Shown here one piece after another: positions 29,670 through 37,799 of a stretch of DNA of 64,000 bases (its first letter is position 1; every line of letters begins with the position of its first letter). This stretch comes from Actinacidiphila guanduensis. Its GTDB lineage: Bacteria; Actinomycetota; Actinomycetes; Streptomycetales; Streptomycetaceae. The position numbers and the translations under genes were made by a program. The stretch covers positions 1 through 64,000 of the forward strand of contig NZ_FNIE01000026.1 of NCBI RefSeq assembly GCF_900103985.1. The letters run 5' to 3'. Below the pieces are notes generated by a model that worked only from the letters and a program-made list of their open reading frames with translations, did no database searches and was not told the origin of the DNA.

Positions 29670-29875
29670 CGTTAATCGCTCCTCAGAGCGGTCGGGCAGT
29701 GAGGGGTCGGTCCCCTCCCTGTCCTTCCGCATGCTAGTCCCGCACAGCGGCGCCGCTCACGTATCACCCCCGCGTCCGCGAAGGAAAGCCGCGCTACCGG
29801 CTGACGTCACTCCCACAACCTCGATGGTGCGAGACGATGTTCCCGCAGGCCAGGCGAATGCCCCGTTATCCAGTA

Positions 29876-29889
29876 CGCCCGTGGCGAAC
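29876..29889 (-). promoter_or_regulatory. Putative ClgR box 1 upstream of clpC
   Basis: On the minus strand the sequence reads GTTCGC-CACGG-GCG, an exact fit to the ClgR operator GTTCGC-N5-GCG as I remember it for S. lividans clp and lon genes. It lies about 207 bp upstream of the clpC start codon, just upstream of a possible -10 (GATAAC, minus strand, 29865-29870). Confidence 0.55.
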
Positions 29890-29982
29890 GCCCGTCCCGC
29901 CTGCTCGAACACCAGCCCTTCTCACTAGGTACTTCTTACCCTCGGTTGCCGGTAATCCACACCGCGGGCACCCCGGGGAGTG

Positions 29983-29996
29983 CGCTAAGGGCGAAC
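29983..29996 (-). promoter_or_regulatory. Putative ClgR box 2 upstream of clpC
   Basis: Minus strand reads GTTCGC-CCTTA-GCG, a second exact fit to GTTCGC-N5-GCG, about 107 bp upstream of box 1. The remainder of the 29670-30180 gap shows no gene. Confidence 0.5.
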
Positions 29997-30180
29997 ACGG
30001 GGAACCGCCCACGAGGGGTTCCGGCGCCCGGATCGGCACAGCCGGCAGATCCGACACAGCCGCCGCCCCGGTACGGTCCGCCCGCCGGAAGGACGCGCCG
30101 CGCCCGGCGGCCCGGTCAGCGCGGCCCCGTCGGCGCGTCCCCCGGCGTAACCCGGCGGCCGCCGCCGCAGTTCTCACCGT

Positions 30181-30765
30181 ATGGGCTGGTACGAGCACGA
30201 GCTGGGGTGGCCGGTGACCGGCGGGGCGCCCCCGGCGCTGGTCACGGGGGTGCGGTTCGACGCCCTGGACGTGCCGGCCGAGGCCGGCTTCGCCGTGCTG
30301 GGCCGCTTCCCGCGGCCGGGGCAGCTGGGGCCGGTGGCCCTGGACGGGCACCGGGTCCGGCTGCTGGTGGCGCCGGGCGCCGCCGAGGAGCTGCCGGGCC
30401 TGCTGGAATGGCTGGAGTGGGGCGGGATCGCCCTGGACCTGCTCGCCCTGGGCGCCGGCCGGAGCCTGCGCGCCCCCGCCCACCCCGAGTGGAGCCGCAG
30501 GGAGGCCGCGTACGACCGGTCGGCGCCGGTCTGGCTGCGGCCTCCTCGGCCCGGTTTCGACGTGGAGTCGACCGTGCCCGCGCTGCACGTCGCCGCCGGG
30601 ACCGACGGCGCAGCGGGGCCCGTCGGTCTGGCGGCCCTGGTCGCCGCGCTGGCGACCGCCTGCCACCGGATCGCGTTGCGGACCCGCTGTCCCGATCAGC
30701 CGTGGGCCTTCTCGTACGCCTCGCGGATGCTCGCGGGGACACGGCCCCGGTCGTTCACCTCGTAG
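30181..30765 (+). CDS. SCO3374-family protein, unknown function
   Basis: 194 aa beginning MGWYEHELGWPVTGGAPPALVTGVRFDALDVPAEAG. Its position between clpC and lsr2 and its sequence match what I recall as the SCO3374 family. The N-terminal half resembles the fold start of bifunctional primase/polymerase-like proteins (WPVTGG..TGVRFDALDVPA), but no catalytic motif is visible. The last 70 bp (30696-30765) overlap lsr2 tail to tail on the opposite strand. No Shine-Dalgarno is evident at ATG 30181. Confidence 0.75.
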   Translation: MGWYEHELGWPVTGGAPPALVTGVRFDALDVPAEAGFAVLGRFPRPGQLGPVALDGHRVRLLVAPGAAEELPGLLEWLEWGGIALDLLALGAGRSLRAPAHPEWSRREAAYDRSAPVWLRPPRPGFDVESTVPALHVAAGTDGAAGPVGLAALVAALATACHRIALRTRCPDQPWAFSYASRMLAGTRPRSFTS

Positions 30766-31040
30766 CCCTTCTCCTTGGCCCAGGCGCGGATCTTCGCCGT
30801 GTCCTGGCCCGCCGTGCTGCCGCCGCCACGGGCGGCCTTGGGGGTGCGGCCCCGTCCGGCCCGGCCGCCGGTGCGGCGGCCACTGTCCGTGTACGGGTTG
30901 AGCAGCCCGCGCAGCTTGTCGGCGTTCTCCGTCGTGAGGTCGATCTCGTACGTCACACCGTCGAGTGCGAACGTCACGGTCTCGTCCGCCTCGCCGCCGT
31001 CGAGGTCATCGACAAGAAGGACCTGAACCTTCTGTGCCAC
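30696..31040 (-). CDS. lsr2: Nucleoid-associated xenogeneic silencer Lsr2
   Basis: 114 aa. Binds AT-rich DNA and silences acquired genes and specialised-metabolite clusters; an H-NS functional counterpart. The N-terminal dimerisation domain is VAQKVQVLLVDDLDGGEADETVTFALDGVTYEIDL. The linker is Gly/Arg-rich, and the C-terminal DNA-binding domain has IRAWAKEKGYEVNDRGRVPASIREAYEKAHG with the RGR AT-hook-like core. GTG 31040 has AAAGGGAAG upstream. It is a plausible regulator of the PKS cluster at the right end of the window. Confidence 0.96.
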   Translation of the reverse strand: MAQKVQVLLVDDLDGGEADETVTFALDGVTYEIDLTTENADKLRGLLNPYTDSGRRTGGRAGRGRTPKAARGGGSTAGQDTAKIRAWAKEKGYEVNDRGRVPASIREAYEKAHG

Positions 31041-31161
31041 CGGCTTCCCTTTCATCGAAAACGGATTAACGGTAAAAGCAAAGCGCCTTTCACCGGAAAA
31101 CACAAACCCCTTGCGCGAAGAGCCTCCCGCGAGGTAGCGCGATCCGGACATACCGGAACCC

Positions 31162-31680
31162 TCAGAGTTGCAGCAGCATCCGAGTGTTACCCAAGGTGTT
31201 GGGTTTCACTCGCTCCAGGTCGAGGAACTCGGCCACGCCCTCGTCCTTTGAACGCAGCAGCTCGCCGAAGACATCGCCGTCCACCGGGGTCTCGCCGATC
31301 TCCACGAAGCCGTGCCGGGCGAAGAAGTCCACTTCGAAGGTGAGGCAGAAAATACGCCTGACTCCCAGCCAGCGTGCGGTCTGCAGCAACTTGGCGAGCA
31401 GCAGGTGCCCGACGCCGGCGCCGCGCAGGTCCGGGTGCACCGCCAGCGTCCTGACCTCGGCCAGGTCCTCCCACATGACGTGCAGGGCGCCGCAGGCCAC
31501 CACCTCGGCGTCCTGGTCCCGTTCGGCCACCCAGAACTCCTGGATGTCCTCATAAAGCGTCACCGTGGCCTTGTCCAGCAGGATGCCCCGGCGGGCATAG
31601 GAGTCCAGCAGGAGGCGCAGAGCGGCGACATCGCCCGTTCGGGCCCGGCGGACGGTCACGTCATTCGACATCAGGGGCAT
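31162..31680 (-). CDS. GNAT acetyltransferase, amino-acid N-acetyltransferase type
   Basis: 172 aa. Resembles the short actinobacterial N-acetylglutamate synthase: TVRRARTGDVAALRLLLDSYARRGILLDKA, GALHVMWEDLAEVRTLAVHPDLRGAGVGHLLLAKLL (acetyl-CoA loop, about residues 62-97), RRIFCLTFEVDFFARHGFVEI. It would make N-acetylglutamate, the first step of arginine synthesis. ATG 31680 (MPLMSNDVTVRR) or 31671; no Shine-Dalgarno is seen. It lies 10 bp after the BlaI-type regulator gene and is probably co-transcribed with it. Confidence 0.82.
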   Translation of the reverse strand: MPLMSNDVTVRRARTGDVAALRLLLDSYARRGILLDKATVTLYEDIQEFWVAERDQDAEVVACGALHVMWEDLAEVRTLAVHPDLRGAGVGHLLLAKLLQTARWLGVRRIFCLTFEVDFFARHGFVEIGETPVDGDVFGELLRSKDEGVAEFLDLERVKPNTLGNTRMLLQL

Positions 31681-31690
31681 GGAGCGGACG

Positions 31691-32086
31691 CTATCGCCCT
31701 TCGGCATCCTCCGGGCCGGAGGGGTCCACGCTCTGGATGATGCGCAATGCGTCGCGGACGGCTTCGCGCTGTTCCGGGGACATCATGCCGAAGAAGTGGA
31801 CGAGCGCCTCGGCCGGGTTGTCGCTCGCCGCCCACGCTTCGTTCATCAGTGCGGCCGAGTATGCCGCCCGCGTGGATACCGCCTCATAGCGATATGCCCG
31901 GCCTTCCGCCGAGCGTCGCAGCCACCCCTTCTGGCGGAGGTTGTCCATTACGGTCATCACAGTTGTGTACGCGATGGAACGGTCCTGTGACAGATCCTCG
32001 AGTACCTCACGAACGGTGACCGGCCGGTTCCACTCCCACACCCGGGTCATGACGGCGTCTTCGAGATCTCCCAGTGGTCGGGGCAC
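31691..32086 (-). CDS. BlaI/MecI-family transcriptional regulator
   Basis: 131 aa winged-helix repressor. LGDLEDAVMTRVWEWNRPVTVREVLEDLSQDRSIAYTTVMTVMDNLRQKGWLRR (about residues 5-58) is the BlaI DNA-binding domain; the C-terminal part is the dimerisation helix pair. No BlaR-type membrane sensor protease is adjacent, so the signal is unknown. GTG 32086. Its neighbour on the same strand is the N-acetyltransferase, which it may co-regulate. Confidence 0.9.
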   Translation of the reverse strand: MPRPLGDLEDAVMTRVWEWNRPVTVREVLEDLSQDRSIAYTTVMTVMDNLRQKGWLRRSAEGRAYRYEAVSTRAAYSAALMNEAWAASDNPAEALVHFFGMMSPEQREAVRDALRIIQSVDPSGPEDAEGR

Positions 32087-32254
32087 ACCGGAATACTACG
32101 GGCCTTTCGTCGTATACGGCGCAATCCCGGCGTCCGCGCGGTTCGCCGGGCGGTCCGGCCGCGCTCACGACGGCACCCCGAGCGCGGCATGCGCGCCCGG
32201 GGTGCCGGGGTCCTGCGGTGGCCGGCGGCGGCACGAGGAGGCCCGCCGGCGGGG

Positions 32255-32431
32255 TCAGTTGTCGGCGGCCTTGGCCTTCGCGGCGGCCTCGGCCGCGGCG
32301 AAGGCGGCGTCCACGGCCGCGTCCTCCTTGGCCTTGTTGGCCCCGCCCTGGTTCTTGACGATGGTCACGATCAGCAAGGTGAAGAGCACCGCCATCACCA
32401 GCGGCGGCACGATAGCGGAGACGTAGTCCAT
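32255..32431 (-). CDS. Small single-TM protein with Ala/Lys tail
   Basis: 58 aa: MDYVSAIVPPLVMAVLFTLLIVTIVKNQ has one transmembrane helix (about 6-25), followed by a charged Ala/Lys/Glu-rich helix (KAKEDAAVDAAFAAAEAAAKAKAADN). The expected topology is N-out, C-in. The shape and conserved look suggest a real small protein of unknown role. Confidence 0.65.
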   Translation of the reverse strand: MDYVSAIVPPLVMAVLFTLLIVTIVKNQGGANKAKEDAAVDAAFAAAEAAAKAKAADN

Positions 32432-32460
32432 GCCGTCCAGACTAGCCACCGCGTTTCCGG

Positions 32461-33261
32461 CTACGCCGAGCGGGCCTCGTCGGGGCGGCGGCGCCGGTGG
32501 GGCGGCCAGATCTCGGCGGGCGTGGGGGTGCGCCGGCCGGGCTGCTCGGGCTGCTCGGGCCGGCGCCCCGGCTCGGCGGGCTCGGGCTGCCCCGGGCCGC
32601 CGGGACGCGGCGGCGCGGGCTTGGCGGGGCCGGGCTTGGGCCGGTCGGCGGGACGGTCGGAGGGCTTGTCCGCGGGCCGGTCGGCGGGACGGTCGGACGG
32701 CTTGTCCGCGGGCTTGGCGCCCGGCTTGGGGCGCGGCGTCCCGGCGGGTTCCTCGCCGGGCTTGCCCGCGGCGGCGGGTCCCAGGGGCAGGGCCAGCAGG
32801 CGGCGGTCGCTACGCATGTGGGCCTCCAGACGCTGTCGTACGTCGATCTCGGCGAGGGTCTCGCAGCGGCGCAGCAGGGCGGTGCGGCGCAGGTACTCGG
32901 GGCCGCCGCAGGGCAGGGCGCGCAGCCTGCGCAGGGCGGCGAGGTCGTCCGGACCGGGGACGTGGCCGGCCGCGACGGCGGCCGTCAGCCGCTCCAGGTA
33001 GCCGCTCGCGGCCCCCGGCAGCGCCCGCCGGTAGCGGGCCAGTTCCGCGTGCTCGAAGGCGCGCATCCGCCCGGCCTCCCGTACGGCGTCCTCCAGCGCG
33101 TCCGCGAGGCGCAGCCGGGCGAGGTGCTCCAGTACGCCGGGGTCGTCGCCGGCAGCGCGCGGTGCGACCAGGGTGGCGGGCGCGCCGGTCCCGCGGCCCG
33201 GGTTCAGCACCTCCGCGAGCGCGTGCCGCAGCACCCGCACCTCGTCGGCGCTGAACGCCAT
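32461..33261 (-). CDS. Hypothetical protein with K/R-P-x-D repeat tail
   Basis: 266 aa. The N-terminal two thirds (MAFSADEVRVLRHALAEVL to about residue 165) are predicted helical and Leu/Arg-rich with no recognised motif. After it a Pro/Lys/Arg-rich tail holds tandem KPSDRPADRPADKPSDRPAD units (about 185-205) and a basic end RRRRPDEARSA. ATG 33261 has GAGGGGG directly upstream; ATG 33291 is an alternative. Probably cytoplasmic; function unknown. Confidence 0.65.
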   Translation of the reverse strand: MAFSADEVRVLRHALAEVLNPGRGTGAPATLVAPRAAGDDPGVLEHLARLRLADALEDAVREAGRMRAFEHAELARYRRALPGAASGYLERLTAAVAAGHVPGPDDLAALRRLRALPCGGPEYLRRTALLRRCETLAEIDVRQRLEAHMRSDRRLLALPLGPAAAGKPGEEPAGTPRPKPGAKPADKPSDRPADRPADKPSDRPADRPKPGPAKPAPPRPGGPGQPEPAEPGRRPEQPEQPGRRTPTPAEIWPPHRRRRPDEARSA

Positions 33262-33299
33262 TCCCCCTCGGCTTCCGTGTGGCGTTGGCATGAGGGGGA

Positions 33300-34110
33300 C
33301 ATTAACCACTAACCGGACAAATTCGCGGCATCCGCCGCCCACCGGGCGTGTGCGGCCGGCTTGTACGGGGCGGCTCCCCGCCGCGGGGGTTCCCCGCGTC
33401 CCCGCCTGCCGGCCCGCCCTGGCCGGGCGCGCACTTCCCCGCGCCCCTTTCGGGTTCCCATCTGCCCCACCCCCGCCACTTCCGACCACAGGCCGTGGCC
33501 TCTTCCTGCGGCTGCCGCCGCGAGGGTCCGGTCCCCTTACGTTGCCGGGTTCCGCGGGCGCGGTGCGAGTGCGGCTCCCCACCGCGGGGGTTCCCCGCGT
33601 CCCCGCCTCCAGGCCGGCTCTGGCTGGTCGCGCAGTTCCCCGCGCCCCTTTCGGGTTCCCATCTGCCCCACCCCCGCCGCTCCCGACCACAGGCCGGTGG
33701 CCTGCTGAGCGCGCAGTTCCCCGCGCCCCCAAGAACGGCACCCCATCTGCCCAACGGAGGATGTACACCCGCCGCAAGGACAGTGGTCTCTTCCCGCGCA
33801 GTTCCCCGCGCCCCTGGGTTGTACGGGCCTCGCCGTTCGCGCGAAGGGCGAGGTTCTTCAGGGGCGCTGGGGGTACCTCCCAGGCGGAGCTCTGGGGGAG
33901 GAACTGCGCGACCAGCCAGGCACCGAGGCGCGGACGGGGACGCGCCGAAGCCCCTACGGCGGGACGCCGTTCTTGGGGGCGCTGGGGGGTACCCCAGCGC
34001 CCCTGGGTTGTACAGCCTCGCCGTTCGAGCGAAGGGCGAGGTTTTTCAGGGGCGCGGGGAACTGCGCGACCAGCCCATGGCGGGCTGCAGGCGGCAGCGG
34101 CGGGGGGCCG
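33300..34110. repeat. Dispersed repeat region E
   Basis: About 800 bp, the largest repeat block. A direct duplication of about 100 bp (CCCCTTTCGGGTTCCCATCTGCC, preceded by CCGCGGGGGTTCCCCGCG) occurs around 33445 and 33640. GCGCAGTTCCCCGCGCCCC occurs near 33628, 33712 and 33798. Inverted GGAACTGCGCGACCAGCC occurs near 33900 and 34056, and GGCGAGGTTYTTCAGGGGCGC near 33848 and 34036. No CDS is supported inside. Confidence 0.85.
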
Positions 34111-34917
34111 TTACCCGGAGCTCGCCGCAGGCGGGACGTTGCGTTCGTAGACGAGGCGGAGCCCGATCAGCGTGAGCCAGGGCTCGTGCGCGTCGATCAG
34201 GGACGCCTCGCCGAGGACGAGCGGGGCGAGGCCCCCCGTGGCGATCACCGTGACGTCGTCGGGGTCGTCGGCGAGCTCGCGGGCCATCCGCTCGGCGATA
34301 CCGTCGGCCTGGCCGGCGAACCCGTAGAGGATGCCCGACTGCATCGCCTCGATCGTGTTCTTGCCGATGACGCTGCGCGGCCGGGCCAGCTCGATCTTGC
34401 GCAGCTGGGCGCCGCGCATGCCGAGCGCGTCCACCGAGATCTCGATGCCGGGTGCGATGGCGCCGCCGACGTACTCCCCGCGCGCGGTCACCGCGTCGAA
34501 CGTCGTGGCCGTGCCGAAGTCGACCACGATGCACGGCCCGCCGTAGAGGTGGACGGCGGCGAGCGAGTTGATGATCCGGTCGGAGCCGACCTCCTTGGGG
34601 TGGTCCACCAGGATCGGCACGCCCGTCTTCACCCCGGGCTCGACGAGGATCGACGGCACGTCCCCGTAGTAGCGCCGGGTCACCTCGCGCATCTCGTGCA
34701 GCACCGAGGGCACCGTGGAGCAGATGGAGATGCCGTCGATGCCGTCGCCGAGGTCGCCCAGCAGCGGGTGCATGCCCATCAGGCCCTGCAGCAGCACCGC
34801 CAGCTCGTCGGCGGTCCGCCGCGGGTCGGTGGAGATCCGCCAGTGCTCCACGATCTCCTCGCCGTCGAAGAGCCCGAGCACCGTGTGGGTGTTGCCGACG
34901 TCGATGGTGAGCAGCAT
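34111..34917 (-). CDS. coaX: Type III pantothenate kinase
   Basis: 268 aa. ATP-dependent phosphorylation of pantothenate, the first step of CoA synthesis. ASKHA-fold motifs: LLTIDVGNTHTVLGLFDG (phosphate-1), ISICSTVPSV, PKEVGSDRIINSLAA, PCIVVDFGTATTFDAVT (phosphate-2) and VIATGGLAPLV (adenosine). Length matches CoaX. It is the last gene of the DUF2520-panC-nadB-nadC-coaX run, starting 6 bp after nadC with GAGG inside the nadC end. Confidence 0.95.
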   Translation of the reverse strand: MLLTIDVGNTHTVLGLFDGEEIVEHWRISTDPRRTADELAVLLQGLMGMHPLLGDLGDGIDGISICSTVPSVLHEMREVTRRYYGDVPSILVEPGVKTGVPILVDHPKEVGSDRIINSLAAVHLYGGPCIVVDFGTATTFDAVTARGEYVGGAIAPGIEISVDALGMRGAQLRKIELARPRSVIGKNTIEAMQSGILYGFAGQADGIAERMARELADDPDDVTVIATGGLAPLVLGEASLIDAHEPWLTLIGLRLVYERNVPPAASSG

Positions 34918-34923
34918 CCGCCT

Positions 34924-35958
34924 CTACGCTTCCGCTCGCAGGTCGAGGCCGATGTCCAGGATCGGGGCGGAGTGCGTCAGCGCGCCGACGGCCAGGAAGT
35001 TGACGCCGGTCTCCGCGTAGGCGCGGGCGTTGGCGAGGGTGAGCCGGCCGGAGGACTCCAGGAAGGCGCGGCCGCCGACGATGGCGACCGCCTCGGCCGT
35101 CTCGGCCGGGGTGAAGTTGTCCAGCAGGATCAGGTCGGCGCCCGCCTCCAGCACCTCGCGGACCTGGTGCAGGGTGTCGACCTCGACCTCGATGGGCACG
35201 TCCGGGAACTCCTGGCGGACCAGGGTGAACGCCTCGGCGACGCCGCCGGCGGCCACCACGTGGTTGTCCTTGACCAGGGCGGCGTCCGACAGGGACATGC
35301 GGTGGTTGGTGCCGCCGCCGCAGCGCACGGCGTACTTCTCCAGGGCGCGCAGCCCCGGCGTGGTCTTGCGGGTGTCGCGGACCTTGGTGTTGGTGCCCTC
35401 CAGGGCGTCGGCCCAGGCACGGGTGGCGGTCGCGATGCCCGACAGCCGGCACAGCAGGTTGAGCGCGCTGCGCTCGGCGGTGAGCAGGTCGCGGGTGCGA
35501 GTGCGCACGGTGAGCAGCTTCTGCCCGGCGGCCACCCGGTCGCCGTCCTCGACGTGCCGCTCGACCTCGAACTCGTCGGTGCACACCACCGACAGCACCG
35601 CCTCGGCGACCCGCAGCCCGGCCACCGTGCCGGCCTCGCGCGCGGTGAAGTCGCCGGTGGAGAAGGCGTCCTCGGGCACGGTGGCCACCGTGGTGACGTC
35701 CACGCCCTGGTCGAGGTCCTCCTCGATGGCCATGTGGGCGATGTCCTCGACCTGTACGGGGTCCAGGCCGGCCTCGACGATCAGGGCCGCGAGGGCGGGG
35801 TCGAGGCCGCACTCCAGGGGGTCCAGCTCGTAGGCGCCGTGCGCGTCGCCGCAGCCGCAGCCGTCGCCGCAGCCCCCGGCGGACACGGCGGGCGGGCCGA
35901 GGGTCGGCAGCGGCAGGGAGACGGGCCCGGGGCCCGGGCGGTCGGCGGGGGTGGTCAC
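34924..35958 (-). CDS. nadC: Quinolinate phosphoribosyltransferase
   Basis: 344 aa. Converts quinolinate and PRPP to nicotinate mononucleotide. Family blocks: TTVATVPEDAFSTGDFTAREAGTVAGL, SALNLLCRLSGIATATRAW, VRDTRKTTPGLRALEKYAVRCGGGTNHRMSL (substrate site, about residues 178-207), KDNHVVAAGG, EVEVDTLHQ and ILLDNFTP. It is longer than the usual 280-300 aa because of a Gly/Cys-rich N-terminal segment (GGCGDGCGCGD, about 26-36). GTG 35958 overlaps the nadB stop by 4 bp. Confidence 0.95.
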   Translation of the reverse strand: MTTPADRPGPGPVSLPLPTLGPPAVSAGGCGDGCGCGDAHGAYELDPLECGLDPALAALIVEAGLDPVQVEDIAHMAIEEDLDQGVDVTTVATVPEDAFSTGDFTAREAGTVAGLRVAEAVLSVVCTDEFEVERHVEDGDRVAAGQKLLTVRTRTRDLLTAERSALNLLCRLSGIATATRAWADALEGTNTKVRDTRKTTPGLRALEKYAVRCGGGTNHRMSLSDAALVKDNHVVAAGGVAEAFTLVRQEFPDVPIEVEVDTLHQVREVLEAGADLILLDNFTPAETAEAVAIVGGRAFLESSGRLTLANARAYAETGVNFLAVGALTHSAPILDIGLDLRAEA

Positions 35959-37799
35959 GAGAACTCCTTGGGCTGCGGAACGGGCTGCGCGGCGGGGGCG
36001 CCGCCGGCGTCGGGGGCTGCGGCCCCGGCGGGTGCGGCGGCCCCATCATCCCCGATGCCGGGGGCGCCCGTGACCGCGGCCGCCGCGGGGCCCTGGCGGG
36101 TGGCCGGGAAGCCCGGGCCGGGGGTGCCGGTGATGTCCAGGGTGCCCTGCGGGGTCAGGCGGACCACGAGGTGGCGCTGCCAGGCGGCGTCGTCGCGCTC
36201 GGGGCGGTCCTCGCGCCAGTGGCAGCCGCGGGTCTCCTCGCGGCGGCGGGCCGCGGCCACCAGCACCTGGGCGACCAGGGCGAGGTTGGTGGCCTCCCAG
36301 GTCTCCACGCAGGGCTCGGCGGTCTTGCCGTCGCGGTCGCGGGCCTCGGCCGCGGCGGTCCGCAGCCGCTCCAGGGCGCCGGCGGCCGCGGCCAGGCTGT
36401 CGGCGCTGCGCAGCACGCCGGCGCCGGCGCTCATGATCTGCTGGATCTCGTAGCGGGCCTCGGAGGCGAGCAGCGGCCCGGCGGCGCCGGCCGGCGGGAC
36501 GGGGGCGCCGGGCGCCCCGGCCGTGCCTGCCGTACCGCCCGCGGTCTCGCGTCCGGCCAGGATGTCGGCGGCGATCCGCTCGGCGAAGACCAGGCCCTCC
36601 AGCAGGGAGTTGGAGGCGAGCCGGTTGGCGCCGTGGACGCCGGTGCAGGCGACCTCGCCGCAGGCGTACAGGCCCGGGACGGTGGTGCGGCCGTGCAGGT
36701 CGGTGCGCACACCGCCGGAGGCGTAGTGGGCGGCGGGGGCGACCGGGATGGGCTCGGTGACCGGGTCGATGCCGTGGGCGCGGCAGGCGGCCAGGATCGT
36801 CGGGAAGCGCTCCTGCCACATCCGCGCCCCGAAGTGCCGGGCGTCGAGGTTCATGTGGGCGGCGCCGGTCTCCTGCATGCGGCGCATGATGCCCTTGGCG
36901 ACGATGTCGCGCGGGGCCAGCTCGGCCAGCTCGTGCTGCCCGACCATGAAGCGCACCCCGTCGCCGTCCACCAGGTGGGCGCCCTCGCCGCGCACAGCCT
37001 CCGACACCAGGGGCTGCTGGCCCTCGGCCTCGGGTCCGAGCCACAGCACGGTGGGGTGGAACTGGACGAACTCCAGGTCGCTGACCTCGGCGCCGGCCCG
37101 CAGCGCGAGGGCGACACCGTCGCCGGTGGAGACCGCGGGGTTGGTGGTGGCGGAGAAGACCTGGCCCATGCCGCCGGTGGCGAGCACCACCGCGCGGGCC
37201 CGTACCGCGCCGACGCCGTCGCGGGCGCCCTCGCCCATGACGTGCAGGGTGACGCCCGCGGTGCGGCCGTCGGCGTCGGTGAGCAGGTCGAGCACGAGGG
37301 CGTTCTCGACGAACGCGATGCCGGCCTCGCGGACCGCCTGGATCAGCGCGCGGGAGATCTCGGCGCCGGTGGCGTCGCCGCCGGCGTGCGCGATGCGGCG
37401 CCGGTGGTGGCCGCCCTCGCGGGTGAGCAGGATCTCGCCGGCCGTGTCGGTGTCGAACCGGGCGCCGGTGGCGATCAGCCGGCGCACCGCGTCGGGGCCC
37501 TCGGTGACGAGCAGGCGTACCGCGTCCTCGTCGCACACCCCGGCGCCGGCCACCAGGGTGTCGGCCAGGTGCTGCTCGGGGGTGTCGCCGGCGCCGAGCG
37601 CGGCCGCGATGCCGCCCTGGGCCCAGCGGGTGGAGCCGTCGTCCAGGTGTGCCTTGGTGACGACGGTGACCTTGGCGCCGCCGGCCGCGCAGCGCAGGGC
37701 GGCGGTGAGGCCGGCCACGCCGGAGCCGACGACGACGACGTCCGCGTCGATCGCCCAGCCGGGCGCGGCGGCGTGCAGGCGTATGCCGGTGGCGGTCAT
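35955..37799 (-). CDS. nadB: L-aspartate oxidase
   Basis: 614 aa. FAD enzyme oxidising aspartate to iminoaspartate for NAD synthesis. DVVVVGSGVAGLTAALRCA (about residues 20-38) is the FAD dinucleotide fold, STRWAQGGIAAALG and ILLTREGGHHRRRIAHAGGDATG bind substrate and FAD, and HASGGVRTD-type YASGGVRTDLHGRTTVPGLYACGE closes the active site. The last 70 residues are an Ala/Pro/Gly-rich extension beyond the usual length. ATG 37799 overlaps panC by 4 bp. nadA, the usual partner, is not in the window. Confidence 0.95.
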   Translation of the reverse strand: MTATGIRLHAAAPGWAIDADVVVVGSGVAGLTAALRCAAGGAKVTVVTKAHLDDGSTRWAQGGIAAALGAGDTPEQHLADTLVAGAGVCDEDAVRLLVTEGPDAVRRLIATGARFDTDTAGEILLTREGGHHRRRIAHAGGDATGAEISRALIQAVREAGIAFVENALVLDLLTDADGRTAGVTLHVMGEGARDGVGAVRARAVVLATGGMGQVFSATTNPAVSTGDGVALALRAGAEVSDLEFVQFHPTVLWLGPEAEGQQPLVSEAVRGEGAHLVDGDGVRFMVGQHELAELAPRDIVAKGIMRRMQETGAAHMNLDARHFGARMWQERFPTILAACRAHGIDPVTEPIPVAPAAHYASGGVRTDLHGRTTVPGLYACGEVACTGVHGANRLASNSLLEGLVFAERIAADILAGRETAGGTAGTAGAPGAPVPPAGAAGPLLASEARYEIQQIMSAGAGVLRSADSLAAAAGALERLRTAAAEARDRDGKTAEPCVETWEATNLALVAQVLVAAARRREETRGCHWREDRPERDDAAWQRHLVVRLTPQGTLDITGTPGPGFPATRQGPAAAAVTGAPGIGDDGAAAPAGAAAPDAGGAPAAQPVPQPKEFS

